A DNA stretch of 36,334 bases from contig DATGZX010000393.1 of assembly GCA_035296965.1 (NCBI GenBank), forward strand, positions 1 to 36,334. Direction: 5' to 3'. Made by a program: the position numbers and the translations under genes. Positions within the stretch are counted from its first letter, which is position 1; each line of letters begins with the position of its first letter. The notes beneath the pieces are model-generated. The model had not been told where the DNA came from, ran no database searches, and saw only the letters and a program-made list of their open reading frames with translations. This document shows, piece by piece, positions 1-8,581 of this stretch. The stretch comes from DATGZX01 sp035296965 (GTDB lineage Bacteria > Planctomycetota > Planctomycetia > Gemmatales > Gemmataceae).

Positions 1-114
1 ACTTCTCAGCCGGACCGGATGAGCCGCGCTTTCAGCGGCTCCCTCCAAGTTCCACATCACTTCACGAGCGCTGCCCCGGCAACAAAATGGCCGCCGGCCC
101 GCTCGAAATCCGCG

Positions 115-2088
115 CTAGAATGTGCGAAACTCGAACTTAGGGAATTGCTCGGCTAGCTGTTGAGAGATGTTCAGGCTCTTGCGCCAGAATTCCTCAGCAC
201 TCTTCGGGTTTCCTCTATCCCTCGATATGGTACCCAGGCACGAATAACATTCTGCCATTACTTCCTTTGTTTCGATCAGAACCGGTGCGTTTGGGGGCAG
301 AGCGCCGCCGGAGTCCAGAATCTGTTGAAAGAGGACGAACGCCTGAGACGCTTGCCTCGGCCTTTGATTGTAGAGTGCAGCTCCGAGGCGCTGCCGACTT
401 TTCATGAGGCCGACAGTGTAGTCCTGATTGGAAGGGGAAGCGGCGGCGAGGGTCTCGTATAAGGCAAGTGCTCTCCGGCCAACTTGCTCTGCCTTCATAT
501 GATCATGAAACAAATTGTAGATCTCGCAGACGCGGAGGTACGCCTTGGCCATCTGTTGACCGGCATTTGGATCGGTCCTGTTGCGCTCGACAAATTGCTC
601 ATAGAAAACCAGCGCCTTTTGGAGCGTTTCCTTGTCATCGACTGTCAGATTCGTGTTTTTGGGCAATCGCTTCGACACAATGTCGATATACATCTCGTCT
701 AGCACCTGGAGCGCGTCCTCGAGGTTGTGAGACGCACGCTCGTAGGCAAGCTCCGCTCGCATCTTTTCCTGCCAGATCAAGAGCGAGCTGGCACCTAATA
801 TCAGGGCCAACAAGAGCGCAAAAGCAGAGGAGGTCGCCAGCAGCTTCCTGTTCTTGCGCGCGAACTTCCGTAGCCGGTACGCCGTCGAGGGCGGGCAGGC
901 TTCCACCGGCTCGTCCGATAAATACCGCTGAATGTCCCGAGCGAAGCCGTTGGCTGTCTCGTAGCGCCCGTTGCGATCCTTCTCCAGCGACTTCATCACG
1001 ATCCAGTCCAGCTCGCCGCGTACCAACTTTGTCAGCTTGGCCGGCTCCATCTTCCGCTGGGCCGAGATCGACGGCAATTTCTCGCCCGAGTCGCTCAAAC
1101 GGGTGCTCGGCTTGGGCGGCTCCTCCTCGCGGATCATGCGCAGCATTTCCACGAAGCCCGCCTCGCGCAGCTTCTTGCGTTCCAGAGGCGTGCTGCCGGT
1201 CAGTAGCTCATAGAGGAGCACGCCCAGCGAATAGATGTCGCTGCGCGTATCAACGTCGAGCGCACTTGGCTCCGCCTGCTCCGGGCTCATGTACTCCAGC
1301 GTGCCGACCACCTGGCCGAACTGCGTGAACAAGGTCCGCTCGGTCAGCCGTTGCTCGATGGCCTTGGCAACGCCGAAGTCGATGACCTTGGGCACCGGCT
1401 TGCCATCGTAGAGCGTCACCAGCACATTGGACGGCTTGATGTCGCGGTGGATGATCCCCTTCTGGTGGGCGTGCTGAATCGCCTGGCACACCGGAATAAA
1501 AAGCTCCAAACGCTCGCGCGGCGTCAGATGCTGCTCGTCGCAGAACTTGGTGATGGGCACGCCTTTGACCAGCTCCATGACGAAGTAGGGCCGGCCGCTG
1601 TCCGTGGCGCCCACATCGAGCACGCGGGCGATGTTCTGATGATTCATGAGCGCCAAGGCCTGCCGCTCGGCCGAGAAGCGGGCGATGACCTGGGCCGAGT
1701 CCATGCCCGGCTTGATCACCTTCAATGCAACCTTGCGCTGGACCGGCTGGGCCTGCTCAGCCATGAAGACAGTGCCCATGCCGCCCTCGCCGATCTGCTG
1801 GAGCAGCTTGTAGGGGCCGATGTGCATGCCGGGCCCTTCCAGGGGAGCGGGCGCGACCGTCGTCTCGGCCGACACGCTGGCCTGCTCTCCTGAAGCGAGG
1901 GGGCCCACGGCCGGTTTCTCCAGGAACCTGCCCGCGCGGAAGTGGGCGTTCACCAGTTTGTCCACTTGCGAGCGCAAGTCCAGATCGTCGCCGCAGGCCT
2001 GGGCGATGTAGGCAGCCCGGTCTTCCGCCGACGCCATTTCCACAGCTGCGCAAAAGATGGTGTCCAGGCTTGGGGTCTCGGCGGCCAT
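115..2088 (-). CDS. Membrane-anchored Hanks-type Ser/Thr protein kinase with C-terminal TPR-like region
   Basis: The 657-residue protein phosphorylates Ser/Thr of unknown targets. Kinase motifs are all present: glycine-rich loop GEGGMG (100-105), ATP lysine in VALKVIK (K123), catalytic loop HRDIKPSN (214-221), DFG (237-239) and the SPEQAE equivalent of APE (268-273). The first ~90 residues form a helical leader common in planctomycete kinases. One hydrophobic segment at about 416-438 follows a basic RLRKFARKNRK stretch, so the kinase is predicted cytoplasmic. The ~215 residues after it contain helical repeats resembling TPRs (KAEQVGRRALALYETLA, SAEEFWRKSLNISQQLAE), probably a sensing or docking module outside the membrane. 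It lies 76 bp downstream of an ECF sigma factor on the same strand, a common planctomycete pairing that suggests kinase control of the sigma factor (inference). All catalytic residues seen are intact. Confidence 0.95.
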   Translation of the reverse strand: MAAETPSLDTIFCAAVEMASAEDRAAYIAQACGDDLDLRSQVDKLVNAHFRAGRFLEKPAVGPLASGEQASVSAETTVAPAPLEGPGMHIGPYKLLQQIGEGGMGTVFMAEQAQPVQRKVALKVIKPGMDSAQVIARFSAERQALALMNHQNIARVLDVGATDSGRPYFVMELVKGVPITKFCDEQHLTPRERLELFIPVCQAIQHAHQKGIIHRDIKPSNVLVTLYDGKPVPKVIDFGVAKAIEQRLTERTLFTQFGQVVGTLEYMSPEQAEPSALDVDTRSDIYSLGVLLYELLTGSTPLERKKLREAGFVEMLRMIREEEPPKPSTRLSDSGEKLPSISAQRKMEPAKLTKLVRGELDWIVMKSLEKDRNGRYETANGFARDIQRYLSDEPVEACPPSTAYRLRKFARKNRKLLATSSAFALLLALILGASSLLIWQEKMRAELAYERASHNLEDALQVLDEMYIDIVSKRLPKNTNLTVDDKETLQKALVFYEQFVERNRTDPNAGQQMAKAYLRVCEIYNLFHDHMKAEQVGRRALALYETLAAASPSNQDYTVGLMKSRQRLGAALYNQRPRQASQAFVLFQQILDSGGALPPNAPVLIETKEVMAECYSCLGTISRDRGNPKSAEEFWRKSLNISQQLAEQFPKFEFRTF

Positions 2089-2164
2089 AGTCAGGGTCCT
2101 TTAGAGGGCTGTTCATAGAACAGTGCGAGTTTCCGACTGAAAACGGCTCACGGAATATGAAGAA

Positions 2165-2737
2165 TTATTTGGGACCGAAGGCCTCGGTCTCGGACAGAGC
2201 TGCAAATAGCCAGGCCCGAGCCACGGCCCAGTAGCGCTTGGCCGTGGCCAGAGAGATGCCCAGGCAGGCGGCGGCTTCCTCCATTGACAGGCCCGCGAAG
2301 TGGCGGAGCTTGACGAGTTCCGCCTTCACCGGCTCTTTCTCGGCCAATTGTCGCAGTGCGTCGTCGAGGGCAAGCAGGTCTTCCGTGGGCTCCTCCACGC
2401 ACACGGCCTCGTCCAGGTCCACGCGCTGCCGGCCGCCTCCGTGCTTGGGCCGTCCTTTACGCCGGGCGTTGTCGATCAAGATACGGCGCATTGCCTCGGC
2501 CGCGGCCGCGAAGAAGTGCCCCCGGCTGTTCCAGTTCTGGACCTTTGCCACGTCCACCAAGCGGAGATACGCTTCGTGGACCAGGGCCGTGGCCTGGAGT
2601 GTTTGGCCGGGCGCCTCCTGAGCCATCCTCTGGGCCGCCAGTTTACGGAGCTCGCCATAGACCAGTGGCAAGAGTTGTTCCGCAGCGCGGGGATCGCCTT
2701 GCTCGATGGCGGACAGAATGCGGGTAACGTCACTCAT
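2165..2737 (-). CDS. ECF-family RNA polymerase sigma factor (planctomycete type)
   Basis: About 190 residues from the ATG at 2737 (MSDVTRILSAIEQGDPRAAE). An in-frame extension to 2866 exists but adds 43 residues that do not look sigma-like, so the internal ATG is preferred. Region 2 is in the first ~100 residues (LLPLVYGELRKLAAQRM, then ALVHEAYLRLVD and RGHFFAAAAEAMRRILIDNARRK). Region 4 is near the C-terminus (LRHFAGLSMEEAAACLGISLATAKRYWAVARAWL), a clear helix-turn-helix for -35 recognition. The pattern matches the planctomycete-expanded ECF group (Pfam Sigma70_ECF type). No anti-sigma factor is visible; the next gene downstream is a Ser/Thr kinase, suggesting phosphorylation-based control. 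Expected to direct RNA polymerase to a small stress or surface regulon. Confidence 0.93.
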   Translation of the reverse strand: MSDVTRILSAIEQGDPRAAEQLLPLVYGELRKLAAQRMAQEAPGQTLQATALVHEAYLRLVDVAKVQNWNSRGHFFAAAAEAMRRILIDNARRKGRPKHGGGRQRVDLDEAVCVEEPTEDLLALDDALRQLAEKEPVKAELVKLRHFAGLSMEEAAACLGISLATAKRYWAVARAWLFAALSETEAFGPK

Positions 2738-3113
2738 CGGCTGCACTAGGTCTTGGGACTGGGACAAGATACGATGTGCCCGAGTATAACCGCCGGCGAC
2801 GACACTTGCGAGGATGTGGCGCGTCGAAGAGCTGTCCGAGAGCTTCCGGGGGCCACAATCATTCATGGCGGGCTGTTGCCGCTTCCCATTCGAAGGCGCG
2901 CAGACGACGCGCCGCTCGCACGATTTCCCACTAACCCTTCGTAATCGCTTTGAACCGCAATAGATCCATTTCTTCTAAACTGGAGCCATCATTCCCATGC
3001 TTTCGGGTGCCGTTCCTGGCAGCGGTCGTCGAAGGCTGCGGTTGCCGAGTTCCTGGGGTTCGGAGTATGATCCTGCTGCCCGTCAAAATGGTCAAACTAA
3101 AGGAAGAAGTCGC
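2738..3113. other. Divergent intergenic region upstream of the ECF sigma factor and the 65-aa gene
   Basis: About 375 bp separate the minus-strand ECF start from the plus-strand small gene. It should hold promoters for both directions. I could not identify convincing promoter boxes, and the short open frames here have no recognisable content. Confidence 0.4.
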
Positions 3114-3311
3114 ATGAAGCAGGATAATAGCCAGGAATTGTTGTCGGAAGAGAGCCGCAAGGAGATTTTCCTCGCCATTGTGGACGCCCAGGACCACGAA
3201 ATGGACGTGGCCCAGTCGCACCGGTTCGTGATGGAACGATTTGGCGTGAGCGAGAGCCAGGTCCGTGACATTGAGCGGGAAGGGCTCGACCGCCAATGGC
3301 CGCCCCTGTGA
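3114..3311 (+). CDS. Small conserved-looking protein with sigma-region-4-like C-terminus
   Basis: A 65-residue acidic protein from the ATG at 3114 (MKQDNSQELLSEESRK), preceded by an AAGGAAG-type ribosome binding site about 10 bases upstream. The reading frame is open further upstream, but that stretch (to 2997) is arginine/proline rich and looks non-coding. It has a helical middle (KEIFLAIVDAQDHEMDVAQSHRFVMERF) and ends GVSESQVRDIEREGLDRQWPPL. The SESQVRDIEREGL stretch resembles the recognition helix of sigma-70 region 4.2 (compare TRERIRQIE), so DNA or polymerase binding is possible. This is motif similarity only; no function is established. I recall similar short proteins ending in WPPL in planctomycetes but cannot verify it here. 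It is monocistronic. Confidence 0.72.
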   Translation: MKQDNSQELLSEESRKEIFLAIVDAQDHEMDVAQSHRFVMERFGVSESQVRDIEREGLDRQWPPL

Positions 3312-3503
3312 TACCCGCGTTCCATGTCGAGCCTTCGTCTTCCCTGCGGGTGTAGCGGATGCTTGACCCCTCAAGGAAGGTCCGGCGGGCTCGTTCCGCT
3401 ATTCCCTGACCAATCGACCAGCTCCTTCTCCAGCATTCAGGATGTAATATAGGGCAGAGGCGGGCGGAGGTGCACGAGGTCCATCAGGAAAGGTTGGGTC
3501 TTC

Positions 3504-4898
3504 ATGAGCGGGTGCAAACGAGCGTCGCGGCGTGAGTTTCTCAAGGCGGGGGTTGCGGCGGCTGGGGTCTTCACCATCGTGCCCCGGCACGTGCTGGGCG
3601 GCCGGGGATATGTGCCGCCGAGCGACAAGGTCAACGTCGCGCTCGTCGGTGCGGGCGGGCAGGGGCGTACCAACGTGCGCGAGCTATTCAAGCAAGCGGA
3701 CGCACAGGTTATCGCCGTGGCGGACCCGGCGGAATCGTTCAGCCTGGAGCGGTTCTATTTCAAAGGCGTCGGCGGGCGCGGACCCGTGCAAAACGAGATC
3801 GAGAAGCATTACGCCGGCACCACACCCAATTCCCGCTGCACGACTTATGAAGACTTCCGCGTCATGCTCGACAAGGAAAAGGCGATCGATGCGATCCTGT
3901 GCGCCACGCCCGACCATCTGCACGCCTATGTGTCGACGATTGCCATGCGCTCGGGGAAGCACGTTTACTGCGAGAAGCCGTTGACGCATAACCTGTGGGA
4001 AGCCCGGCAGGTGGCCCGCATCGCCAAGGAGACCGGCGTCGCCACGCAAATGGGCAACCAGGGCCATTCGACCGACGGCATCCGGGAAACGTGCGAGTGG
4101 ATCTGGAGCGGCGCCCTGGGCACGGTGCGCGAGGTTCATGCCTGGGTCAGTGCCCGGCGCTGGAACCCCACGCTCACGGGGCGACCGACGGAGAAGGTCG
4201 CCGTGCCGTCGGGGTTGAATTGGGACCTGTGGCTGGGGCCACGCGCGGTCCGGCCCTATCACCCGGCCTACTTCCCCGTGGCCTGGCGTGATTTCTGGGC
4301 GTTTGGTTGCGCCAATCTGGGCGATTTCGGCTGCCATGACATGGACGCTGCTTGCTGGGCGCTCGACCTCCATGCACCGAGCCGGGTCACAGCGCGGGCG
4401 GCTGGCCCGATGGATGCGGATATCGGACCGCACGGTGCCATCGCGTACTATCACTTCGATGCGCGGGGGGATCGGCCGCCCGTGAAGATCACCTGGTATG
4501 ACGGCGGCCTTGGACCGGAAAGGCCTGCTGGGCTGTCCGCGAAGGAAGGGCTGCCGGCGCGCGGCGTTCTTTTCGTGGGCGACAAGGGCGCGCTTATCTG
4601 CGGCGGCGCGGGCGGCAAACCTCGCATTTTGATGAACGGCGTCACGCCTCCGCCCCCCACACTGCCACGGACCAAAGGCCACCATCGCGATTGGCTCGAC
4701 GCCTGCAAGGGCGGCAAGCCTGCGGGCAGCAACTTCGAATATGGCGCGCGCTTGACCGAGATCGTGCTGCTCGGCGTGCTTGCCCTGCGCACGGGCCGTG
4801 AGATCGAATGGGATGCCGGGAACCTCAAGGCGAAAGGCGCTTCCGAGGCGGACGTGTTTATCAAGGAAAGCTATCGGAATGGCTGGGAGATTGCCTAG
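3504..4898 (+). CDS. Tat-exported Gfo/Idh/MocA family oxidoreductase
   Basis: A 464-residue NAD(P)-dependent oxidoreductase, probably acting on sugars or cyclitols outside the cytoplasm. The N-terminus carries a twin-arginine signal: SRREFLK at residues 8-14 followed by a hydrophobic AGVAAAGVFTIV. The Rossmann fold begins with NVALVGAGGQGR (glycines 49-54) and DP at 74-75. The family's EKP motif (HVYCEKPLTHN, 157-159) marks the catalytic lysine. The C-terminal half has GDFGCHDMDAACW (273-285), typical of the secreted planctomycete subgroup. These are multicopy in planctomycetes; the substrate cannot be predicted. Its TAG stop overlaps the TAG stop of the opposing surface-protein gene within the palindrome CTAG at 4895-4898. 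Confidence 0.95.
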   Translation: MSGCKRASRREFLKAGVAAAGVFTIVPRHVLGGRGYVPPSDKVNVALVGAGGQGRTNVRELFKQADAQVIAVADPAESFSLERFYFKGVGGRGPVQNEIEKHYAGTTPNSRCTTYEDFRVMLDKEKAIDAILCATPDHLHAYVSTIAMRSGKHVYCEKPLTHNLWEARQVARIAKETGVATQMGNQGHSTDGIRETCEWIWSGALGTVREVHAWVSARRWNPTLTGRPTEKVAVPSGLNWDLWLGPRAVRPYHPAYFPVAWRDFWAFGCANLGDFGCHDMDAACWALDLHAPSRVTARAAGPMDADIGPHGAIAYYHFDARGDRPPVKITWYDGGLGPERPAGLSAKEGLPARGVLFVGDKGALICGGAGGKPRILMNGVTPPPPTLPRTKGHHRDWLDACKGGKPAGSNFEYGARLTEIVLLGVLALRTGREIEWDAGNLKAKGASEADVFIKESYRNGWEIA

Positions 4899-7800
4899 GC
4901 TCGCAGCCGGAGCGGCCGCTTGGCCGGGATCGGCCGTGCAAGGGGCACCAGGCCCGCCAGAACGGCGGCCACGGCCCACGAAGGATCGTAGCAGGATTTG
5001 TCCCCATCTTTCTTGTTAGCGCGATCGTACCCCGGCGCCGGTAAATTCCATTCCGCCGCGGTAATTCTGGCGAAGAAGGCATCCTTGCTATCCATGCGTG
5101 ACTGCGTGCCGGCATCCGCGTCAGGTGCTCTGGCCGGTTCGCTCCTCAGATGCTCCCCCACACCGGTTCGCGCGGGTTGAACGGTCGGTGGCGGGAATGC
5201 CTGATCTTGGCTGTGCACCGGCATCGAGGCCGGCAACGCCGCGTCAGACGAGAACATCATCAGAAACCGCGGGTCGCTCTCCAGCAATTCCAGGAGCATG
5301 CGCAACCACGCGGCTCCTTCACTCTCCTTCCGGCTCGAATCCTCCGCCGTGCCGCTGCCTTCCGAGTTAGCATTCACTCCCTGCGATGCAGACAATGCCA
5401 ACGTCAACTGCGTTGTGCGCTGGAAAGATGTCGTCACCACAAGTGCCTGAGACGCTGGGCTATCACTCGTTGCTCCCGACGCACTGGCGCTATTCATGGC
5501 GACGGGCGGCGCGATCTGCGTTGATGACTCGACGGAACTGGGCACAGAGATCGTGAATACCGTTCCATTGAGACCTGTGATGGCCGGGACGCTGGTGCCA
5601 TCGAGGACAAAAGTGATCGTCCGATCGACGCTGTTGACCACCAGGGAGTTCGCACGGTCGAGACTGCCCTGGACCGGGTCCAGTTCGTGGTCCTGCGGAT
5701 CGAAGTACTCCAGAACAGGGATGATGCCGTGCGCCGGCGGGTAACTGAACGTGACCGTGATCCAGTCGCCTGACTCGCCGAGAACCAGACGAATGTCGAA
5801 AGTCGCCAGGATTACCGTCGTGGACGAGTTGGAACCGGCCGGCAGGCCCGCAACGGTGGTGACGCCCAAGTTCGCAAGAATGAGCGTCGCCAGTCCTTGA
5901 TCACTTGACGACCGCACGAGTGTGGCCATGGCCGCGGTCACGCTGGCAGCTGCCGTCTGACCAGGCGCTACGACTTCCTCGGTCTCCTGAGCCGTTGGCC
6001 CCGGCAGCACATTGACGGTGAGCTTGTCGGTGCCGGGAGCGCCATTCGAACCCACGACCGTGATCGTGACCGTATAAGTACCTTCCCGGCTGTAGACATG
6101 AGCGAGAAGGAAGGAGTCATTTGCGTTCAGCGCCAACGGCTGAGCACCTGAGCCGTCGCCATAATCCACCGTGGCTGCCCAGATTTCGCGTCCCGGATCC
6201 GAGAACGAGCCGGATCCAGTGTACGTCGTTTGCAGAGATATCAGGCCAGGGCCGGCAGCAATCACCACCGGAGCCACCTCCTCAACGACCAATGCTGTGC
6301 TGCCTGTTATCGAAGGCAGTGCCGCGTCCGCGACCGCAACCGTCTGCGCACCCTTCGTGCTCATGATCAGTCCGCCGACAAAGGTGTGCGTGCCCAGATC
6401 GATGGCCAGGAACGTGTAATCCCCGGGCAGCACTGCCTCGCTGTCGCTGCTCGTGAAAGAAACCGTGCCCAGATAACCGCTGGCGACGTTGCCGAACGGG
6501 TCGAGCGCGGTAATCGTTACATTGACGGCAGCTCCTTCTGTCACGCCGGCCGGCGCTACGATCTTGAACTGACTGGCGGCCGCGGGGTTGACTGTGCCGC
6601 TTGCCTGCGCGGGCGTGACAGTGGACGACGTATCGTCCACCGTGATCGACTGCCCCCCAGCCGTTTTCAAGGTGATGTTGAACGTATGCGTGCCGCCATC
6701 CGCGAGCGTAAACGTGTAATCGGAGGGCAAGACCGCTTGGGCGTCCGTGCTTTGGAAATGAATCGTGCCAGTGTAACCTGGTGCCGGCTGGTCGTCGACG
6801 TCCTCGGCAGTGACCGTGACCTGCTGGACCACGCCGGCCGCCACAGGCCCATTCACAGTCACTGTCGAAAACACGAGTGCACTTGGCGTGGCCTGGAAGG
6901 CGCCGATATTAACCAGCGGCCCACGCGCGACGCCTCGCTGGTCCACGGACGGGGCCGGCGCGGGATTGCCAGCGTTGAGCGCAGGGCTACCGGGCTCCAG
7001 GGCGATCGTTTCGGTTGGGCCGCCATTGTCCTGAAGCTGACCCAGGAGGGGATTGACGTTCTGCAGGTCGGAGGACACGAAGCCACTCAAGCCGTTCGTG
7101 TCGCCGAACAGGTTATCGCCCTGGCTGAAGATGGGGCCGAAAATATCCGGGCCGTTGGCAGAGTTGTTGTCGGCCACCAGAGTATTGACCAGACTCATCG
7201 CGACGGAATCGGAGAAGATGGCGCCGCCGGAGGCGCCACTGCTGTTATAAGCGAACGTGCAACTCTCGATCGTGTAACTGGCACTCGAGCTGTTGTTGAT
7301 CGCGCCGCCGTTCCCGAAGGGTGCGCCGTTGTTCGCGAACGTGCTGTTGAGGATGGTTGCCAATCCCGCACTCAAAGAGATGGCGCCGCCGCCACTGCCA
7401 CCGCCTGAGTCGCCCTGACCATCGACATCGTTGCCGACAAACGTGGAGGACAAGAGCGTCAGGTCCACCCCTGATGCATCGATTGCCCCGCCGCTCTGGG
7501 CCGCGGTGTTGTTCACGAAGGTACACTCGTCGATCGTCAATGAGCCGGCATTGGCGGACCCTACGTCGCTGATTGCGCCGCCGGAACCGTTGGTCGCCAA
7601 GTTATTGCTGAATATGCATTGCGACAGGGAGACAAAGCTGCCGCCTCCCTCTATGTAAAGCCCGCCGCCCGTAATTGCCGCCCCGGAGCTAACGGTCAGG
7701 TTGGAGATATTGACGGTGGCAGGCGCAAGAATGTCGAAGATTCCGCTAGCGTCGTTGCCGCTGATCGTCAGCTGGTTGGCTCCTAGGCCGACGATGGTCA

Positions 7801-8077
7801 AATCGGAGGCGATGGCTAGTTGGCCGCTTGTCAAGATGATGGTCTGGCCGGCAAGGGTCGGGGCAAACTCGATCGTGTCGCCCGGCGCCGCAATCGCAAT
7901 TGCATAGCGCAGCGAGCCGAGCCCCTGGTCGTTGGCCGTGGTGACCGTGAGCGTGCTTGGCAGCCAGCGATCTTCCAGGATCTCAAATTTTGGGCGATAG
8001 CTCACGTGCGGGTGACGCCTTGGACTAACGGATCGAGTACTCGATTCACCCAGCCCTTGCCCCCTAGGGAGAGACAT
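4895..8077 (-). CDS. Giant secreted beta-helix surface protein (LEPR-XLL-like start, choice-of-anchor Q-like, PKD-like)
   Basis: About 1060 residues from the ATG at 8077; an upstream TTG at 8098 would add seven. Near the N-terminus, FEILEDRWLPS resembles the LEPR-XLL motif found at the start of very large planctomycete surface proteins. Next comes TTANDQGLGSLRYAI and about 300 residues of right-handed parallel beta-helix repeats with recurrent CTFVNN, STFVGN, STFANN and SGGAI units. A NPLLGQLQDNGGPTE...SPALNAG...GAFQ block matches the 'choice-of-anchor Q' type. Two ~100-residue Ig/filamin-like repeats follow (each GYTGT/GYLGT ... AVLPSDYTF/AVLPGDYTF), then a PKD-like domain (VDYGDGSGAQP). The C-terminus has a short hydrophobic stretch (WAVAAVLAGLVPLA) followed by a basic tail, perhaps an anchor or sorting signal. 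Likely adhesion or cell-envelope; no enzymatic residues are recognised. Confidence 0.9.
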   Translation of the reverse strand: MSLPRGQGLGESSTRSVSPRRHPHVSYRPKFEILEDRWLPSTLTVTTANDQGLGSLRYAIAIAAPGDTIEFAPTLAGQTIILTSGQLAIASDLTIVGLGANQLTISGNDASGIFDILAPATVNISNLTVSSGAAITGGGLYIEGGGSFVSLSQCIFSNNLATNGSGGAISDVGSANAGSLTIDECTFVNNTAAQSGGAIDASGVDLTLLSSTFVGNDVDGQGDSGGGSGGGAISLSAGLATILNSTFANNGAPFGNGGAINNSSSASYTIESCTFAYNSSGASGGAIFSDSVAMSLVNTLVADNNSANGPDIFGPIFSQGDNLFGDTNGLSGFVSSDLQNVNPLLGQLQDNGGPTETIALEPGSPALNAGNPAPAPSVDQRGVARGPLVNIGAFQATPSALVFSTVTVNGPVAAGVVQQVTVTAEDVDDQPAPGYTGTIHFQSTDAQAVLPSDYTFTLADGGTHTFNITLKTAGGQSITVDDTSSTVTPAQASGTVNPAAASQFKIVAPAGVTEGAAVNVTITALDPFGNVASGYLGTVSFTSSDSEAVLPGDYTFLAIDLGTHTFVGGLIMSTKGAQTVAVADAALPSITGSTALVVEEVAPVVIAAGPGLISLQTTYTGSGSFSDPGREIWAATVDYGDGSGAQPLALNANDSFLLAHVYSREGTYTVTITVVGSNGAPGTDKLTVNVLPGPTAQETEEVVAPGQTAAASVTAAMATLVRSSSDQGLATLILANLGVTTVAGLPAGSNSSTTVILATFDIRLVLGESGDWITVTFSYPPAHGIIPVLEYFDPQDHELDPVQGSLDRANSLVVNSVDRTITFVLDGTSVPAITGLNGTVFTISVPSSVESSTQIAPPVAMNSASASGATSDSPASQALVVTTSFQRTTQLTLALSASQGVNANSEGSGTAEDSSRKESEGAAWLRMLLELLESDPRFLMMFSSDAALPASMPVHSQDQAFPPPTVQPARTGVGEHLRSEPARAPDADAGTQSRMDSKDAFFARITAAEWNLPAPGYDRANKKDGDKSCYDPSWAVAAVLAGLVPLARPIPAKRPLRLRA

Positions 8078-8581
8078 GTATGGTTCCCTTGTAGCCAATA
8101 CATCGAGAGGGATGTCCCTGCTTGCCCAAGCGCTGCAAATGCAACCCCACCCGGACAGGACGCGGACAAACCAGGTCCACCAGGACGCTACAGGGCACTG
8201 GGGTCGTGCACGTTGGAAAGCATGACAAACCTAGGCTGGGGACGTGCCTGAGTCAAAATCCCTAGCAGGGCCTCACGGCGACCGAGAATTGTGGCAAGGA
8301 CGTGTTTTTCACGTGGGCTTGCTATATGCTAGCGCTCTGTCCGATTTCGTGTATGCGTGCTCAAGATATGAACGCATGTTCGAACGAGCCTGGCAACGCG
8401 AGAATGATCCCCGAAGCCATTCTCGCAGCCAATATTCGTTTAACCGCGAGCCAGCGGCGAGCGCGTGAACAATCAGGATACTGTTTCCCTTTTGTACACG
8501 CGCTCGCCGCTGGCTCGCGGTTAAACAAGCCGAATGCATTTTCGTGTGAGTTTGGAGACCGGAGGAATGAGGAGTAACGAG
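8078..8581. other. Divergent intergenic region between surface protein and hydrolase
   Basis: About 500 bp with no credible gene on either strand. It must contain the promoters of the two divergent genes. Its main feature is a perfect 30-bp inverted repeat at 8438-8526, listed separately. Confidence 0.5.
8438..8526. repeat. Perfect 30-bp inverted repeat with 29-nt spacer
   Basis: The left arm 8438-8467 (starts GTTTAACCGCGAGCC, ends GCGAGCGCGTG) is the exact reverse complement of 8497-8526, a 30/30 match. The AT-rich loop 8468-8496 is not paired. The outer ends carry GTTTAAC. Such a long perfect palindrome could be a dispersed REP/MITE-like element or a strong RNA hairpin. It lies 56 bases before the likely start of the downstream hydrolase. 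Confidence 0.93.

Noticed and set aside
21..41. GAGCCGC/GCGGCTC hairpin after the kinase gene as terminator
   Set aside because: The stem is only 7 bp with no T-run on the minus strand; too weak to call.
3684..4979. 431-codon minus-strand frame opposite the Tat oxidoreductase
   Set aside because: It is antisense to a clearly identified gene, the product is Ala/Arg/Pro-rich without motifs, as expected of high-GC shadow frames.
6230..7408. 392-codon plus-strand frame inside the surface-protein gene
   Set aside because: It mirrors beta-helix repeat DNA on the opposite strand; Arg-rich translation and no domain.
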